A stretch of DNA of 64,000 nt from Cliona cf. orientalis (Eukaryota; Porifera; Demospongiae; Clionaida; Clionaidae): NCBI GenBank assembly GCA_963930775.1, contig OZ005689.1, positions 6,487,569-6,551,568 of the forward strand. Direction: 5' to 3'. The position numbers and the translations under genes are program-made. The notes beneath the pieces are model-generated. The model made no database searches, was not told the origin of the DNA, and saw only the letters and a program-made list of their open reading frames with translations. The first letter of the stretch is position 1; every line of letters begins with the position of its first letter. This document shows, in pieces, positions 1 to 10,600 of this stretch.

Positions 1-1922
1 TATACTGATTGGCCTTATGGAAAGGTCAAAATAAATGTATTACTGGAGCTCTATAGAACACATATTACTCCGCGAGCGCTTCAGCGTCGATAGTCTGGGT
101 GCCATAATAATTATTGTGCCAGGTTGTGCGCATGAGCAGAGAGCACAATGTCATGTCCGCGTAGGTGTGGCCAACAAAACGAACGATCTTGAAGCTAGTT
201 TTTCGACGATGTTGACAGATACGAGTCGCTCAAATGCCTAAATCTCCAGATCTGGCAATTTTTGAGACAACGATAGACGACAACATTAGCTACCCCTTGC
301 GCATGTGTGTGGGGTAACTAAAATTAATGTTAGTCAAGCTCATTAATTTTAATGACCATTACCAACTTTTCTTATTCATTCACACATGCATAGCTAGAAT
401 TCATGTTAATTGCTTAGAATGTTTTATTCATGCATACATAGCTAGAATTCATGTTAATTGCTTAGAATGTTCACCTGGTTTTTCATGCATACTTAATTAT
501 GGTGTCGGAGTGCTGCCTGTCCCCCTGTGTACAGTGTCCCCCCAGACACTCTGCACTAGAGCCACATGTCCCCCTGGACATGCAGCCCTAGAGTCGAATG
601 TCCTCTTCGGTGTTATACGTCCCCACACGGAGAAATGTTGGGGGGGGGGGGCGTGAGCTAGCTATAGCCCTGCAAAGCTAAATTCCCTCCTTTTTGGAAT
701 ACAAGTTAGCCTAGCTCGTACTACCCAGGCCCTTCAAGAGGAGGAGGAGAAGGGCTGGGTACTTTTTGTATTCCATTACACTATCAAACTACTCTCATAA
801 GTACTTCAATGCTGCATGAGGGTCAAAAATGTCAAATTCTCCTGCGGGAGCATGCTGTCAGATTATTCATAAAGCCTGAGCCCAGCCTTGCATGTACAGC
901 AGCCTCTGCCCTTGTCAAAGGTGATCACAGCAGGAGGAAATGGGAAGAGAGTACCTTGTTACCTATGACAAAGGAGTCCCCTCAGTGGCCCGGTCAAATG
1001 CAATTTCATCAATTCACCAACTTTATTTCATTATGTTTGAATATTGACAATAACCATTCAGCAATTCAGCAACCCAGTAAAGACTGAAGTTTACTGACAC
1101 TTTATGAGGAAATTAGGCTGTGGGGACACATATATCCCTAGAAAGGACATGTGGCTCTAGTGTCCAATGTCCCAAGGAGACACCCTACAGTACACTAGAG
1201 CAGTAGCTACGTCCCCAGGGACATACTGCCCTAGAGTACTGTATATAACTGTGTCTGGGGGGACAACTTTAGGGGGGGTCATGTGACACTATGACAACTC
1301 TATTATAGCTACCATAAGGAGTGCATATTATGACAATGTTTCAGGATCAGGAATCTGCAAAAACGGTCAGATAGGAAAATGATCGAGTGATTCATGGACT
1401 CATGGTAAGGATTTACGTCTCCAAACCCATGAGTAACAGGGGTAGCTACCTCACGGCCGGCGTAAATTCTTCCTTAATAATTTGTTAGATGCGTGTCTAT
1501 ACATGAGGATTTATGCATTTCTCGTTAAATACCAATCACTGAATCAGATAGGGTTTTACTCCTTATGAAAAGTACGTAAATCATTCTCATAATAATATAT
1601 TATTATATTATAAGCTTTAGCTAGAGATTAATTTTTGGGGAATTAATTTTATTCAAGAGAGATGTAAATCCTCCCCATAATTCATGTTAATTGAATGGAA
1701 TGTTCACCTGGTTTTGATAATAATATTATGCATAATAATTGCAAACATGAAAAATAGATCACATGGCACATGTTTTATGATCTGGGATCTGCAGAAACAA
1801 AAGTGTTAACAACTCTTTAAAAGTGTAACCTTAAACTTGTTGCAAGAACATGTAGCTGCTTAGCCATGCATGCATGCTCTGGTCATAGCTAGAATTCTGA
1901 AGTAGCTATAAGCTAGCTATTA
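1..1922. repeat. Duplication I, copy A left arm; no gene seen
   Basis: This stretch repeats at about 16137-17163: both begin with the same 'tactgattggccttatgg' sequence and share blocks such as 'gcttagaatgttttattcatgc'. The two copies differ by small indels and by one large block (about 499-1306) found only here. It lies 3' of the minus-strand Reeler copy A. The short open frames are not conserved between the copies, so I do not call them genes. Confidence 0.75.
499..1306. mobile_element. ~0.8 kb insertion absent from the paralogous copy
   Basis: Copy B of the duplication runs directly from 'catgcatacttaattacgg' to 'accataa' (about 16576-16605), while copy A has about 0.8 kb inserted at the same place. 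The insert is rich in 'tgtcccc' and 'ggggaca' blocks and has inverted 'gtgtccccccagacac' / 'gtgtctggggggacaa' near its two ends. No protein was recognised. It is probably a non-autonomous DNA element; the exact ends and target duplication are not resolved. Confidence 0.55.
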
Positions 1923-3065
1923 TCAGGAATTGGCATTGTGTGACTTTACCAGATCCAGTCCTCTTATGTGTGTATGGACCATCTTGAACTCCTGGGTTAC
2001 GGCCAACCTATGCATTGTGATAGAATGAGGCTAGAAAGCTCGAGAAAGTTTTCCTGCAATCCTTTTCATGACTCACCATAGGGTCACATTGGAAGCGGAA
2101 TGTGATTCCAGACTTGGAACCAACCAGGTGAGGTCAACAGATGTCTTGTTAGTCGCTTGTGAATGTGTGGCACATGGCTGCATACAAAACGAAAAAAATA
2201 TATTGAAAATTAATTTTGGATTTTCAATGCAAAGAGTTCTGCCCTCTTGTAATACCCCCCGGTAGCTATACTTTACTATCACACTTATTAAGGTGCACAT
2301 CTGATCGTGAGTTAATTATTAATTTTTTATGTAGAAAGCACTAAATCAGTATCACAACAAAACTTGATGCTTACCGCAGCACAGCGCCATATCCTCCAAT
2401 CCCCTTTTGCAGGTGGGTTTACAAATTCACCTACAAATTTGGCTTCTTTGGTGAACGATTCCGTAGACTCTCGAGCCTGAACGGCAAACCCACGGAACTT
2501 TGGACCACTGCTTTCTATACGAACTAAAAATAGAAACAGACAAAAATTGCAAATTATCATAGACTATTATAATAATATTATCATGATTGATTTAATGCTG
2601 TATCTATAGGAGCTAAAGCAATAACTCAGTAGCTAATTTTGGTAGCTACATCAACTATCTGCCATGATGGGTTATTGATTTGATAAACACACCACCATAG
2701 CTGCAGCATAAATTAAATAGATATATTAGGGTGATAAGGAAGTGAAATGTTAGGCTGTACAGATATAAATAATTTCTTATTCTTAATGGTCATCTCCTGA
2801 GCTGTTCACCTGTGTGTAAAGATCCACATTTGTAGAACTTAGATGATTTTGATTTAGCACCATCTATATATATTGCCAACAGTCTCATACTGAACGGGCA
2901 GGGAGCCTTGCAGTGGTCTGGAGTGACTTGATGGTGCCTCTGGACCAGGTCATTACAGGCTGCAGATCTCACCGGTGCACCACTGGAAAAAGCTAATTTA
3001 AAAGCGGTATTGTTAACCGATGCAGCTGCGGCCAGAATTATTGCGATCACAGAAAGAGTAGTCAT
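1923..3065 (-). CDS. Secreted Reeler-domain protein, copy A
   Basis: Exons (complement): 2810-3065, 2375-2523, 2077-2177, then 1950-2007. All have GT/AG borders and phases 1, 0, 2 that fit together. The start is MTTLSVIAII, a typical signal peptide. The Reeler domain begins at FSSGAP (about residue 26) and continues through KFRGFAVQARES in exon 2, ATHSQATNKTSVDLTW in exon 3 and AVTQEFKMVHTHIRGL in exon 4. Reeler domains occur in extracellular and defence-related secreted proteins of animals. After exon 4 there is a weak donor (GTAAAG); reading through it gives a stop at 1923-1925 and a protein of about 196 aa, so this may be a Reeler-only protein. The first three introns sit at the same positions and phases as in the longer gene at 56806-62353. 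Splicing onward to an unseen exon is the alternative. Confidence 0.8.
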
Positions 3066-4158
3066 CTTCAGCTGGGTATTGTGAAGATTGAAAGTGCATG
3101 AAGTGTCATGATCAAGTTAACACCTGTTTGCACGCGAGCAAGCTGCATGCAAGATGAAACTGGCGCCATATAATTATGCAGACCTCTCACTTGTGTGTGT
3201 GCCGTTAAATTATGTTGCTATTGACAATGTACTGCATGGGTTGACAAAGTCAAGAATGCAGGCGGATTAGCTCTTGAACAGTTAGTATAATATACCGGTA
3301 GCTATACATGCATAGTTCCGGCGTGAACGTTTAGCCAATTCGCGCTTGCTGCTGAGGCGCGAATCACGCCTTCACTGGTTGGTAAAAACGTATTGCTTGT
3401 ATATGGCAGAACTACTTAAGGTACCATTAAATTGCGTGGGCGTGAGGGGGGGATATGACACCTAAACCACATCAAAGTCATTAGTGAGGTGCATGTTGTG
3501 TAACCACGCCCTTTTAATTACACAGGTCTCAGGGGTGTGGCTGCTAGAGCCGGAAGTGTTCATTTAATATCCTCCATGGACCGGAAGCCGAGCCGGAAGG
3601 GAGGGGCCAGGCCACGCCCAAAACAGCCCCACCCTCTTCCCCAAGGACCACCATTCTCAATCATGTGCCTACTAACCACCGGATGTCCACCGGAAGCCCA
3701 CAATCAATCCCAATTAAAACACACAGCTTCCTCAAGGCCAAAACACACACAAACACTTGGAGGCCGTTCTGCCACACCGCCCACGCAAGAGCTCACCTCA
3801 TTTCCTGTGTGGGCGGAGTAACAACACGTCATCGCAACCACATCCGCTTCAAACCATCGTCAGCTTCCGTCCGGCCGTACAGGCCCCTCGATCGCACCGC
3901 CGTACAGTGCCTCATTAACAGACATGGGCTCACCTTTGACCTCCTGCCACGCCCCCAAAGCCTCCTCGCGGGGTTCAAAGGTCACCACCGCTTCTGGGAC
4001 ACGCCCACCTATCGCCGAGGCCAAGTCCCAGGCGCCGATGTCCAAGCACTGGCCCGTGAAGCCACGCCCAATCGGAAGCAATAAAACCTGCATTAACGCA
4101 CACGCACACACTCCACACAGTGCCAGGAACACGCCCACATGCTTAATTAGGCCTAATA

Positions 4159-4161
<3 letters not shown>

Positions 4162-4193
<32 letters not shown>
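4162..4193. repeat. Poly-T run (about 32 bases)
   Basis: There is an uninterrupted T run after 'cctaataagc'. It could be the poly-A tail of a minus-strand retroposed sequence or a simple homopolymer. No target-site duplication was recognised. Confidence 0.8.
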
Positions 4194-4194
<1 letters not shown>

Positions 4195-4748
4195 TCGTTG
4201 CGGTTAATAGTTAAGAAAGAATGCTTTGATCTTGCTTTGATGTGGGCAATTACCGGCCTTTTCTTCAGCGGCCACTTCCGGTCGCTAATTACACGCGCAT
4301 AATCATCCCTGGCCGATTCTGGACACGCCCACCTTCGACCAAAAGCACTCGTATGGCCTCTTCGGCCACGCCCCTTCACGATTCGCTAATTGAATTAGCC
4401 ATTCCTGACGCTCACGCCCACGCAATTAAATGGTACCTTAAACGGCCTCTAGAGCAGACAGTATTCAAACTGGGCTTATCTCGTTTCAGTTGCACTCTCA
4501 CCTATGTGCAAGCCCACTGTACGCTAGTGTTTACAGCGAGTTGCTCGCTTCAACATTGCCGATTTTGATTTCGAGTAACTTGAAAAGGCTGGAACCCTGG
4601 GCTAGCAAGAAAGCGTGCATGCATCTAGATACTGGTAATATCATATCGAGGTCAAGGGTCATATATGCGCTTATACGCAAAATGCGCCTAACAGCGAGTA
4701 AGTTAGGTCAGAAAAATGGTATGCGCTTATAAGCGAGATGCGCCTAAC

Positions 4749-5209
4749 ACCGTATGGCGGGTAATTTTCGTGGGGTGCTAATTATCGTTATTTTCGTGAT
4801 TGATTTGGCAGTCACGAAATTTTCCCACCCACGAAAATTAATGCCTGGGGTGATATGGTACTATGCGAGTCCATGATGATGGGTGTGGCCACAAACATCG
4901 TGGCAGCGCGGCCAACACTTTCCAGTATAACAAGCAACAGTAGCCACTGTCATCCAGCTGATAGATGTTCGACACTAATATTCTTCTATCTCGTGTTAAT
5001 TTTGTCCAAGTCTCTGTAGGTATGGCTTAGTAACAAAGAAGATCGCGTGCGCGTGCGCGTGTATCGATTACACCATCGTTTGTGCAGCAGTGCCACGCCT
5101 CTGGACTGGTTTGCTGTCACGAAATATAAAATCACGAAAATTAATTTTGAGGGCCTTTTCAGACTTTCCACGAAAATTAAAACCCCACGAAAATTACCCG
5201 CCATACGGT
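4749..5209. mobile_element. Miniature inverted-repeat element with 28-bp terminal repeats
   Basis: The left end starts ACCGTATGGCGGGTAATTTT; the right end is its exact reverse complement over about 28 bp. Flanks show a 3-bp duplication AAC (4746-4748 and 5210-5212). Sub-terminal copies of 'cacgaaaatta' are repeated in both orientations. It has no coding capacity, so it is a non-autonomous DNA transposon of undetermined superfamily. Confidence 0.8.
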
Positions 5210-5298
5210 AACGAGAAAATACGGTGTCTCTATAGGACATCCTACACAGTGACTGTAAAAACATAAAGGGTTATAGTTTAACCTATCTTAGGTTACCT

Positions 5299-5335
5299 GA
5301 GTTGCATTCATACCGAAATTGTATGAATGCAACTC
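5299..5335. repeat. Perfect 15-bp inverted repeat, with further copies nearby
   Basis: 'gagttgcattcatac' at 5299-5313 is followed by its exact reverse complement at 5321-5335, leaving a 7-base loop. The same word recurs near 5410 and 5486 next to 'ggttacctga'. The region 5270-5530 looks like nested or decayed fold-back DNA. Confidence 0.7.
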
Positions 5336-6116
5336 ATTTTAGGTCACCAGATCCTGAATTCAACCCAGGTAATCTAAGATGAGTTAGTTTAACACATTTT
5401 TAGACGGTTAATTACCTGAGTTGCGTTCATATTATTACCCATGCATCTTAAGCTATATTAATTGCATTCATACAATAGGTTACCTGAGTTGCATTCATAC
5501 AGGTAATTTAAGATTGGTTAAACTAACCATTTAAATTACATATTATAGCTATATGCTCGGGATTCATGGCATTTATTGCCCTCAGCCCTCAGGCATTTTG
5601 CGCCATTGTGCTTCGGTGCAATAAACTTACCATACATCCCTCGCGCCCGTGATATATAACTATAACATATAGCTATATATCGGACCTCCTATATAGCCTT
5701 ATAGGACCTCCTATATACTTCCTATATATCCGTCCTATATAGCTATATAGGACATCCTATATACCATTTCTTTAAAAATATTCTCAGGTGTACATTACAC
5801 CTCAATGCAATGACTCCACATGCATGCACAATATATACACATGTAGCCGATTAATAATACAGGATCTCCTATACACTTCCTGGGAATGAGAAAATGACAT
5901 AATTGTCTGATTAATCACATAGAATATCTTGAGGATCCCGGAATTATAATGTAGAAGTTTCAAAGTGCAAGGGCTATTAATAGCACAAATTAAATTCAAG
6001 TGTGAAAAGTAAGTATGCATTTATTTGATGCCACATGAATAACGTTTGCAGCATGATCATATTATTGATAATAATTCTCAGAGAATTGCTATAATATAGA
6101 ATGTCCTATATTAGTT

Positions 6117-6415
6117 ATATAGACACTGTTTAGGAGGTTTCTATGTGATTTAGAAGACCGAAGGACTCTATATAGAACCCCGAGTGAAGCAAGGAGTCCT
6201 GAGGTCTTCTAAATCACATAGAAATCGACTAAACTGTGTCTAACAAGTTTAGATCATATTATTATAGTTTTGTATTGCTAAGAGCCAGAAGGCAAAATTT
6301 GTAGGTGACTATGAAAATCTTGTAGGTGACTATGAGAAGCTTGTAGGTGACTATGAGATACAGATACCTGTCAGTAGCCAATCAAATTGCAGTATTTGGT
6401 ACAGCTATGATCTAA
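6117..6415. mobile_element. Fold-back element with 'gtaggtgactatgag' repeats, copy 1
   Basis: An inverted repeat ('tttctatgtgatttagaagacc' type arms, about 6135-6160 and 6205-6230) is followed by three tandem 'gtaggtgactatgagaa' units at 6299-6358 and the tail 'gccaatcaaattgcagt'. The whole block recurs in reverse orientation at 13284-13572. No coding sequence was seen. Confidence 0.7.
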
Positions 6416-6421
6416 ATAGCT

Positions 6422-6834
6422 ACAAGTATAAAAAAAACAATGAAATTGAAGGGTGAAGTAGGGATGGGAGGGCTAAAAAGTATACTAACAAGATTTGTAA
6501 GGATAATCATGTCCACTATACATCCCTATGCTTGCTTTTCTCGATTATAGCTATCGTGCCTGTTGATAATGATTCATTGGTGCTATCCTTAACTGAGAGA
6601 AATTAATGTTATCCCCTAGCTATTATTATGGCCCGTATATTACGTAGGGTTGGGGGGGGGGGGGGGGGGGGATTGACTGTCGCACACTGCCTGGTTATTT
6701 TTTCCTGCTCTTACTCAAAAAACAAGCGTAGGGATGTATAGTGGACATGATTATCCTTACAAATCTTGTTAGTATACTTTTTAGCCCTCCCATCCCTACT
6801 TCACCCTTCAATTTCATTGTTTTTTTATACTTGT
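6422..6834. mobile_element. Fold-back element with ~112-bp inverted arms
   Basis: The left arm, starting ACAAGTATAAAA at 6422, and the right arm, ending TTTTTTATACTTGT at 6834, are reverse complements over about 112 bp with very few differences. The spacer of roughly 190 bp includes a G homopolymer near 6650-6671. There is no open frame of interest. The near identity of the arms suggests recent origin or conversion. Confidence 0.8.
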
Positions 6835-7164
6835 TTCTATTCTTTTTTGTTCCTCTTTAGTGTCATTCATCAATGCTATCTATTATGATGTTCTCATTAG
6901 CTCTAAACTTCATTTCAATGGTGTAGTGGTAGAATAATAGTCTACTTGTCCAGGATAACAGGCCGTATTTGCTCGCGCGCGAGTCTTAGCCACGCCCCTC
7001 ACTAGATCGCACCGCAACATAACATTAAACATTAAACTTACTCGTTTTTAAGGCCTAGAGTTGCTCCCTAAACAGTACTTTTTCACGGACTAGCGCATTC
7101 TCAGGCTTCTGTCAGGTCATCAGTCTAGCCTGCCTCGAGCCTCTGGCCCGCGCGCGTGATCAAT

Positions 7165-7187
7165 GCGGTGGCGCGCGGCGCCACCGC
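7165..7187. repeat. GC-rich perfect hairpin
   Basis: GCGGTGGCGC and its exact reverse complement GCGCCACCGC are separated by GCG. It sits in a short GC-rich island within otherwise AT-rich DNA. Confidence 0.75.
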
Positions 7188-7832
7188 CAACTCCTGTCAC
7201 ATGACTTCACCATGGTAACACATTATGAGCATGCGCATTATATGACAAAATGGCGTATAAGACACACCCAATCGTACAATATGCGCTGACCAAACCCACC
7301 ATTACGTAGCTGTCATGATAACACAAAACTATATAGTGTGACACTGCACTGCGCGCTACAAAATAGAGTGGATTTATATGAGAACTAAGGTGAGCGGTCC
7401 AGAGAGTCTTGAGTTAGCCCTGGTAAAAGAAAGAAAGATTGACAATTGGCTATTTTTTTACATAGCTGGTTCAGGCATTCCTGATCATTTCCATGGATGT
7501 GTGGGGGCTTGATAGATAGGTATTCTGGCGTAGATCACGAATATGAGAGTTAAAATCTTAAAATTTAAGTTGCTCTGAGTTATTTATGTTTTTGTAATGT
7601 ATTACATATATGGCAATATCCGGGCCATCCCTACTTATAGAGTCTACCGACTCTATGATGTAATACATTACAAATTTCAACTTTGTGAAATTTCTAAGTA
7701 TGAAAATTGGAATCTCCAGCAAAATTAATTCTAACAAGACCAAGATCATTAATAATATTATGATGGATTATATGTCCCTACTTATAGAGTCTACCAACTC
7801 TATGATGAAAGTGTTAACAATTATTGTAAATT

Positions 7833-8155
7833 ACTGTTAATAACCTTGTTGCATGGGTATAATAATATTATATTAATTATCCATCTTAGTCATGCATGTT
7901 CTGGTCATAGCTAACTAACTATTATTATCTGACTAAGTCTTATGACCCTCTCTACATGAATGGCTGGTACCCCAGACTAAACCAGAAGAAAGTTGAGGTT
8001 TAATACTGTAGGCTAGAAACTGTGAGGTCATAACTCATCATATAGGGTCACATTGGAAGCAGAATGAGATTCCAGACTTGGAAACAATTTACCAGGTGAG
8101 GTCAACGGATGTCTTAATGTTAGTAGCTTGTGAGTGAATGTGTGGCACATAGTGA
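7833..8155 (-). pseudogene. Relic of Reeler gene exon 3 and flank
   Basis: Sequence such as 'agggtcacattggaagcagaatg' and 'aggtgaggtcaac' matches exon 3 of the Reeler copies A and B (2077-2177, 17331-17431). Small insertions break the frame, for example 'tttaccagg' inside the exon, and the donor is altered. Exons 1 and 2 are missing. Its position upstream of the six-cysteine gene at 8559 parallels the arrangement of copy B next to the gene at 19274, so it marks an ancestral Reeler/six-cysteine pair. Confidence 0.7.
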
Positions 8156-8558
8156 TTGACCTCAGTATCAGTCCCAAAAGGATATGACAGCGTGACATCA
8201 TCGCACACGGCTAGCTTGTAGCTTATAAATTGTCATACGCGGAGCTAAATTTTCATAATCCGCTAACAGCTATCTAGCTACAAAGTGGTATTCTTTTGAA
8301 GAGATTCAAGGAACTGTGATTATCTAAATTATTATAGTAAGTATGTATGCAGAACTAATAATTATGCTAATAATAGCTATTGATATTGCTTTCTTGCATG
8401 CATGTCTATAGATGTAGTCATAAGTAATAATATTATAATTATGGGAATGCATGCAGCTTAGTATGAGCCTATCATAGAATTTTAATACCATGCATGGCGG
8501 CAGAGTTCATGCGTGCGTGTTTGGACATCATGATAACTATTTTCATACACTAGACAAG

Positions 8559-9721
8559 ATGAGGACCATTCTTGCTATTGTGGTGATTTCTTGTTTCTTT
8601 GCTGTGGCTATGTCGCAATCGGATTGCGCTACCAGGCTCACAGACCTGAGCAACTGTATTACCATGTTGGGTACAAACACGCAGGACCGAACTGCTTTCT
8701 GCAATGAATGTGGCGACCAACTTATCTCATATTATCAAGACTGTGCAAATGGAGTTGGAGTGGATGCAGTCCAAGCAGGTATTATAGTTAGCTATAGAAT
8801 CAAAATGAAGGCGTTCTCAGTTGCTATCTTCAAGTTTGTGCATAGAAACAAAGACTGTGTTGGGAAATATTTCAACTCAGTATATAATAATATTATATTA
8901 TTATGCTCTTACTAGCTATTATAGTCATGATCTTTTGCCCAGATTGAGGCCTATAGGATGACTAGAGCATCTAGTCAAAATGTCAGCAGGTTTACAAAAC
9001 CGGCAGTAACTATTTTTTTGTCCACGTGCAGAGTTTGTTTCTGGGTAGCTAATCAGATTCTATGATTATAAGTGTTGCTACATGGCATAATTGCTTTACC
9101 GGTTATTGCATGACATTCTGTAGTAGCTAGGAAGGTATCACATTGTCAATAATATGTTTTGACAAGCATTATTATAATATGCAAGCATTATTATAATAAT
9201 AATAGTTGCGGCAACTTGAATTTATAATTATTGCATGAGCTATTATAGCCTCCTTCTAGCTCTCAATTAATTTTATAGTATAGTCCTGACTAGCTAGTAT
9301 GCGACCTGCAGTCCAGTGATTGCACATGTACAATGTCATAATATTATATGTTAATAAGAAGCAAAATTGATAGGCTAACTCACTATAAAAACTAAGGTGT
9401 GACCATGATAATGCGTATTCATTTGAGTGAGTGCTATGTCAGTCATCCATGCAACAATGTTCACAATATATAGAGTCACCTTGTAATTAATTATTATTAA
9501 ATTTTGTGGCTGTCAGTGATAATTAACTATAATGTATTTCTTGCTTGATCGTTCAAGATTGAACTCATTTTAATTTTATCCAACAATTCAATGCAGTTTG
9601 TCCTGATGCAACTGGTGGAACTGGTGGAACTGGTGGAACTGGTGGAAGTTCTACCATCCACACTATCACTGCTTTCATTACTGCACTGGGATTGACTGGA
9701 GTGGCAATGCTCTTCAACTGA
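8559..9721 (+). CDS. Small secreted six-cysteine protein, GPI-anchor-like (family member 1)
   Basis: Two exons, 8559-8778 and 9597-9721, joined in phase 1 with standard GT/AG borders, give 114 aa. The signal peptide is MRTILAIVVISCFFAVAMS. The mature part has six cysteines spaced C-x9-C-x14-C-x2-C-x10-C-x12-C with the conserved SYYQDC segment. Exon 2 encodes VCPD, then four Thr-Gly-Gly units made by a 9-bp repeat, then a hydrophobic tail (TAFITALGLTGVAMLF) typical of a GPI-attachment signal. An in-frame ATG at 8490 exists, but 8559 matches the start of the three paralogues. The family is not one I recognise; six paired cysteines suggest an extracellular disulphide-bonded domain. Surface display is inferred from the tail. 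Confidence 0.85.
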
Positions 9722-10145
9722 TGATAAAGCTCAAGCCTGCTCAGAATACTGAAGTCTTGTGAAAATATTGAACTTGTATTAGTCAGAAACTGTATTATTA
9801 TAGTACTATTAAGGAATTTGAATAATTTAAGGTGTAGTTAGACCTTAATGGTGTTATACGATTTATTTTATTGCGCCACTGTGACACTATTATGCATGCA
9901 GTGACTACATAATAATATTATAGGCATTAATGCAAAAAATGATCATGCTCATTTATGAGTTAAAGAGCGCGGTGATTGCTATAATTTTATAATTATTATA
10001 CATGCCATAATTATATAGCTAGCTGCTACTGCTGTCAAATAGCTACACAATACACATAATTATGGACTTTATCAATATAAGTGGTTACTTTACAAGGTTA
10101 CCACTATTATACACAGGTTCAACTGTAACCTTAATTGATGCTGTG

Positions 10146-10600
10146 TAGGCCTGGGCCAAATATTCCTTTAAATTTTATCATTATTCAAATAATTATTCTT
10201 CACTTAATATCTACCCCCATTATTCAAGAGAAAGTTACCTATTTATTCTTAAGAAAATTAATGCAAATGAAACATGAATATGACCAGAATGTACATGTAG
10301 CTACATGGATTTCGGCCAACAATTGCTGGAATACATGAAAATTTTCTCTTTATTGACATGAGTTAGCACTAAAGGAACTTTTAGCACTCCCAAAAATGAT
10401 CGACAACTAGTTATCTGAGCTGTTTGCTCAAGTGCTTCCTCCAATTCATCACAGACTCATGTCGCATGACTAAAAGTTTTCTATTTTAAGCACACGTACA
10501 TTGTGTATGCACACTACTTCTGTGAGCAATTGAAAAGCCCATTATTCAACTTCTTCAAGAACCTGCCTATTATTCTTCACGAATATTTGGCCCAGGTTTA
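10146..10600. mobile_element. hAT-like miniature element with 8-bp target duplication
   Basis: Terminal repeats are TAGGCCTGGGCCAAATA at the left and, reverse-complemented, TAAACCTGGGCCAAATA at the right. Flanking 8-mers are ATGCTGTG (10138-10145) and GTGCTGTG (10601-10608), one mismatch apart. An 8-bp duplication is the hAT hallmark. It is AT-rich inside with no transposase. Confidence 0.7.

Larger units (their letters stand above)
3066..8558. other. Long intergenic stretch with miniature elements; no supported gene
   Basis: About 3430-4500 is richer in GC and full of 'ccacgccc' and 'gggcgtgg' boxes; it could be regulatory but no gene is clear. The remainder contains inverted-repeat elements (4749-5209, 6117-6415, 6422-6834), hairpins and AT-rich low-complexity runs ('ctatatag' repeats at 5660-5765). 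A 35-bp motif containing 'cttatagagtctac' occurs at about 7631 and 7779. A decayed Reeler exon lies at 7833-8155. Short open frames here lack homology, good starts or splice support. Confidence 0.6.

Noticed and set aside
809-1087. 92-codon plus-strand frame in the 0.8-kb insertion
   Set aside because: No recognisable domain; it is absent from the paralogous copy and has ordinary AT-rich codon content.
3860-4138. 92-codon minus-strand frame with a hydrophobic start in the GC-rich block at 3.9-4.1 kb
   Set aside because: It lies in DNA full of 'ccacgccc' boxes, which create open frames on both strands. There is no homology, splice support or paralogue; it could be real but I cannot support it.
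6915-6970. tRNA-like A-box sequence 'tggtgtagtggtagaata'
   Set aside because: It resembles the start of a glycine tRNA but has no B box or T arm downstream; probably chance or a short fragment.
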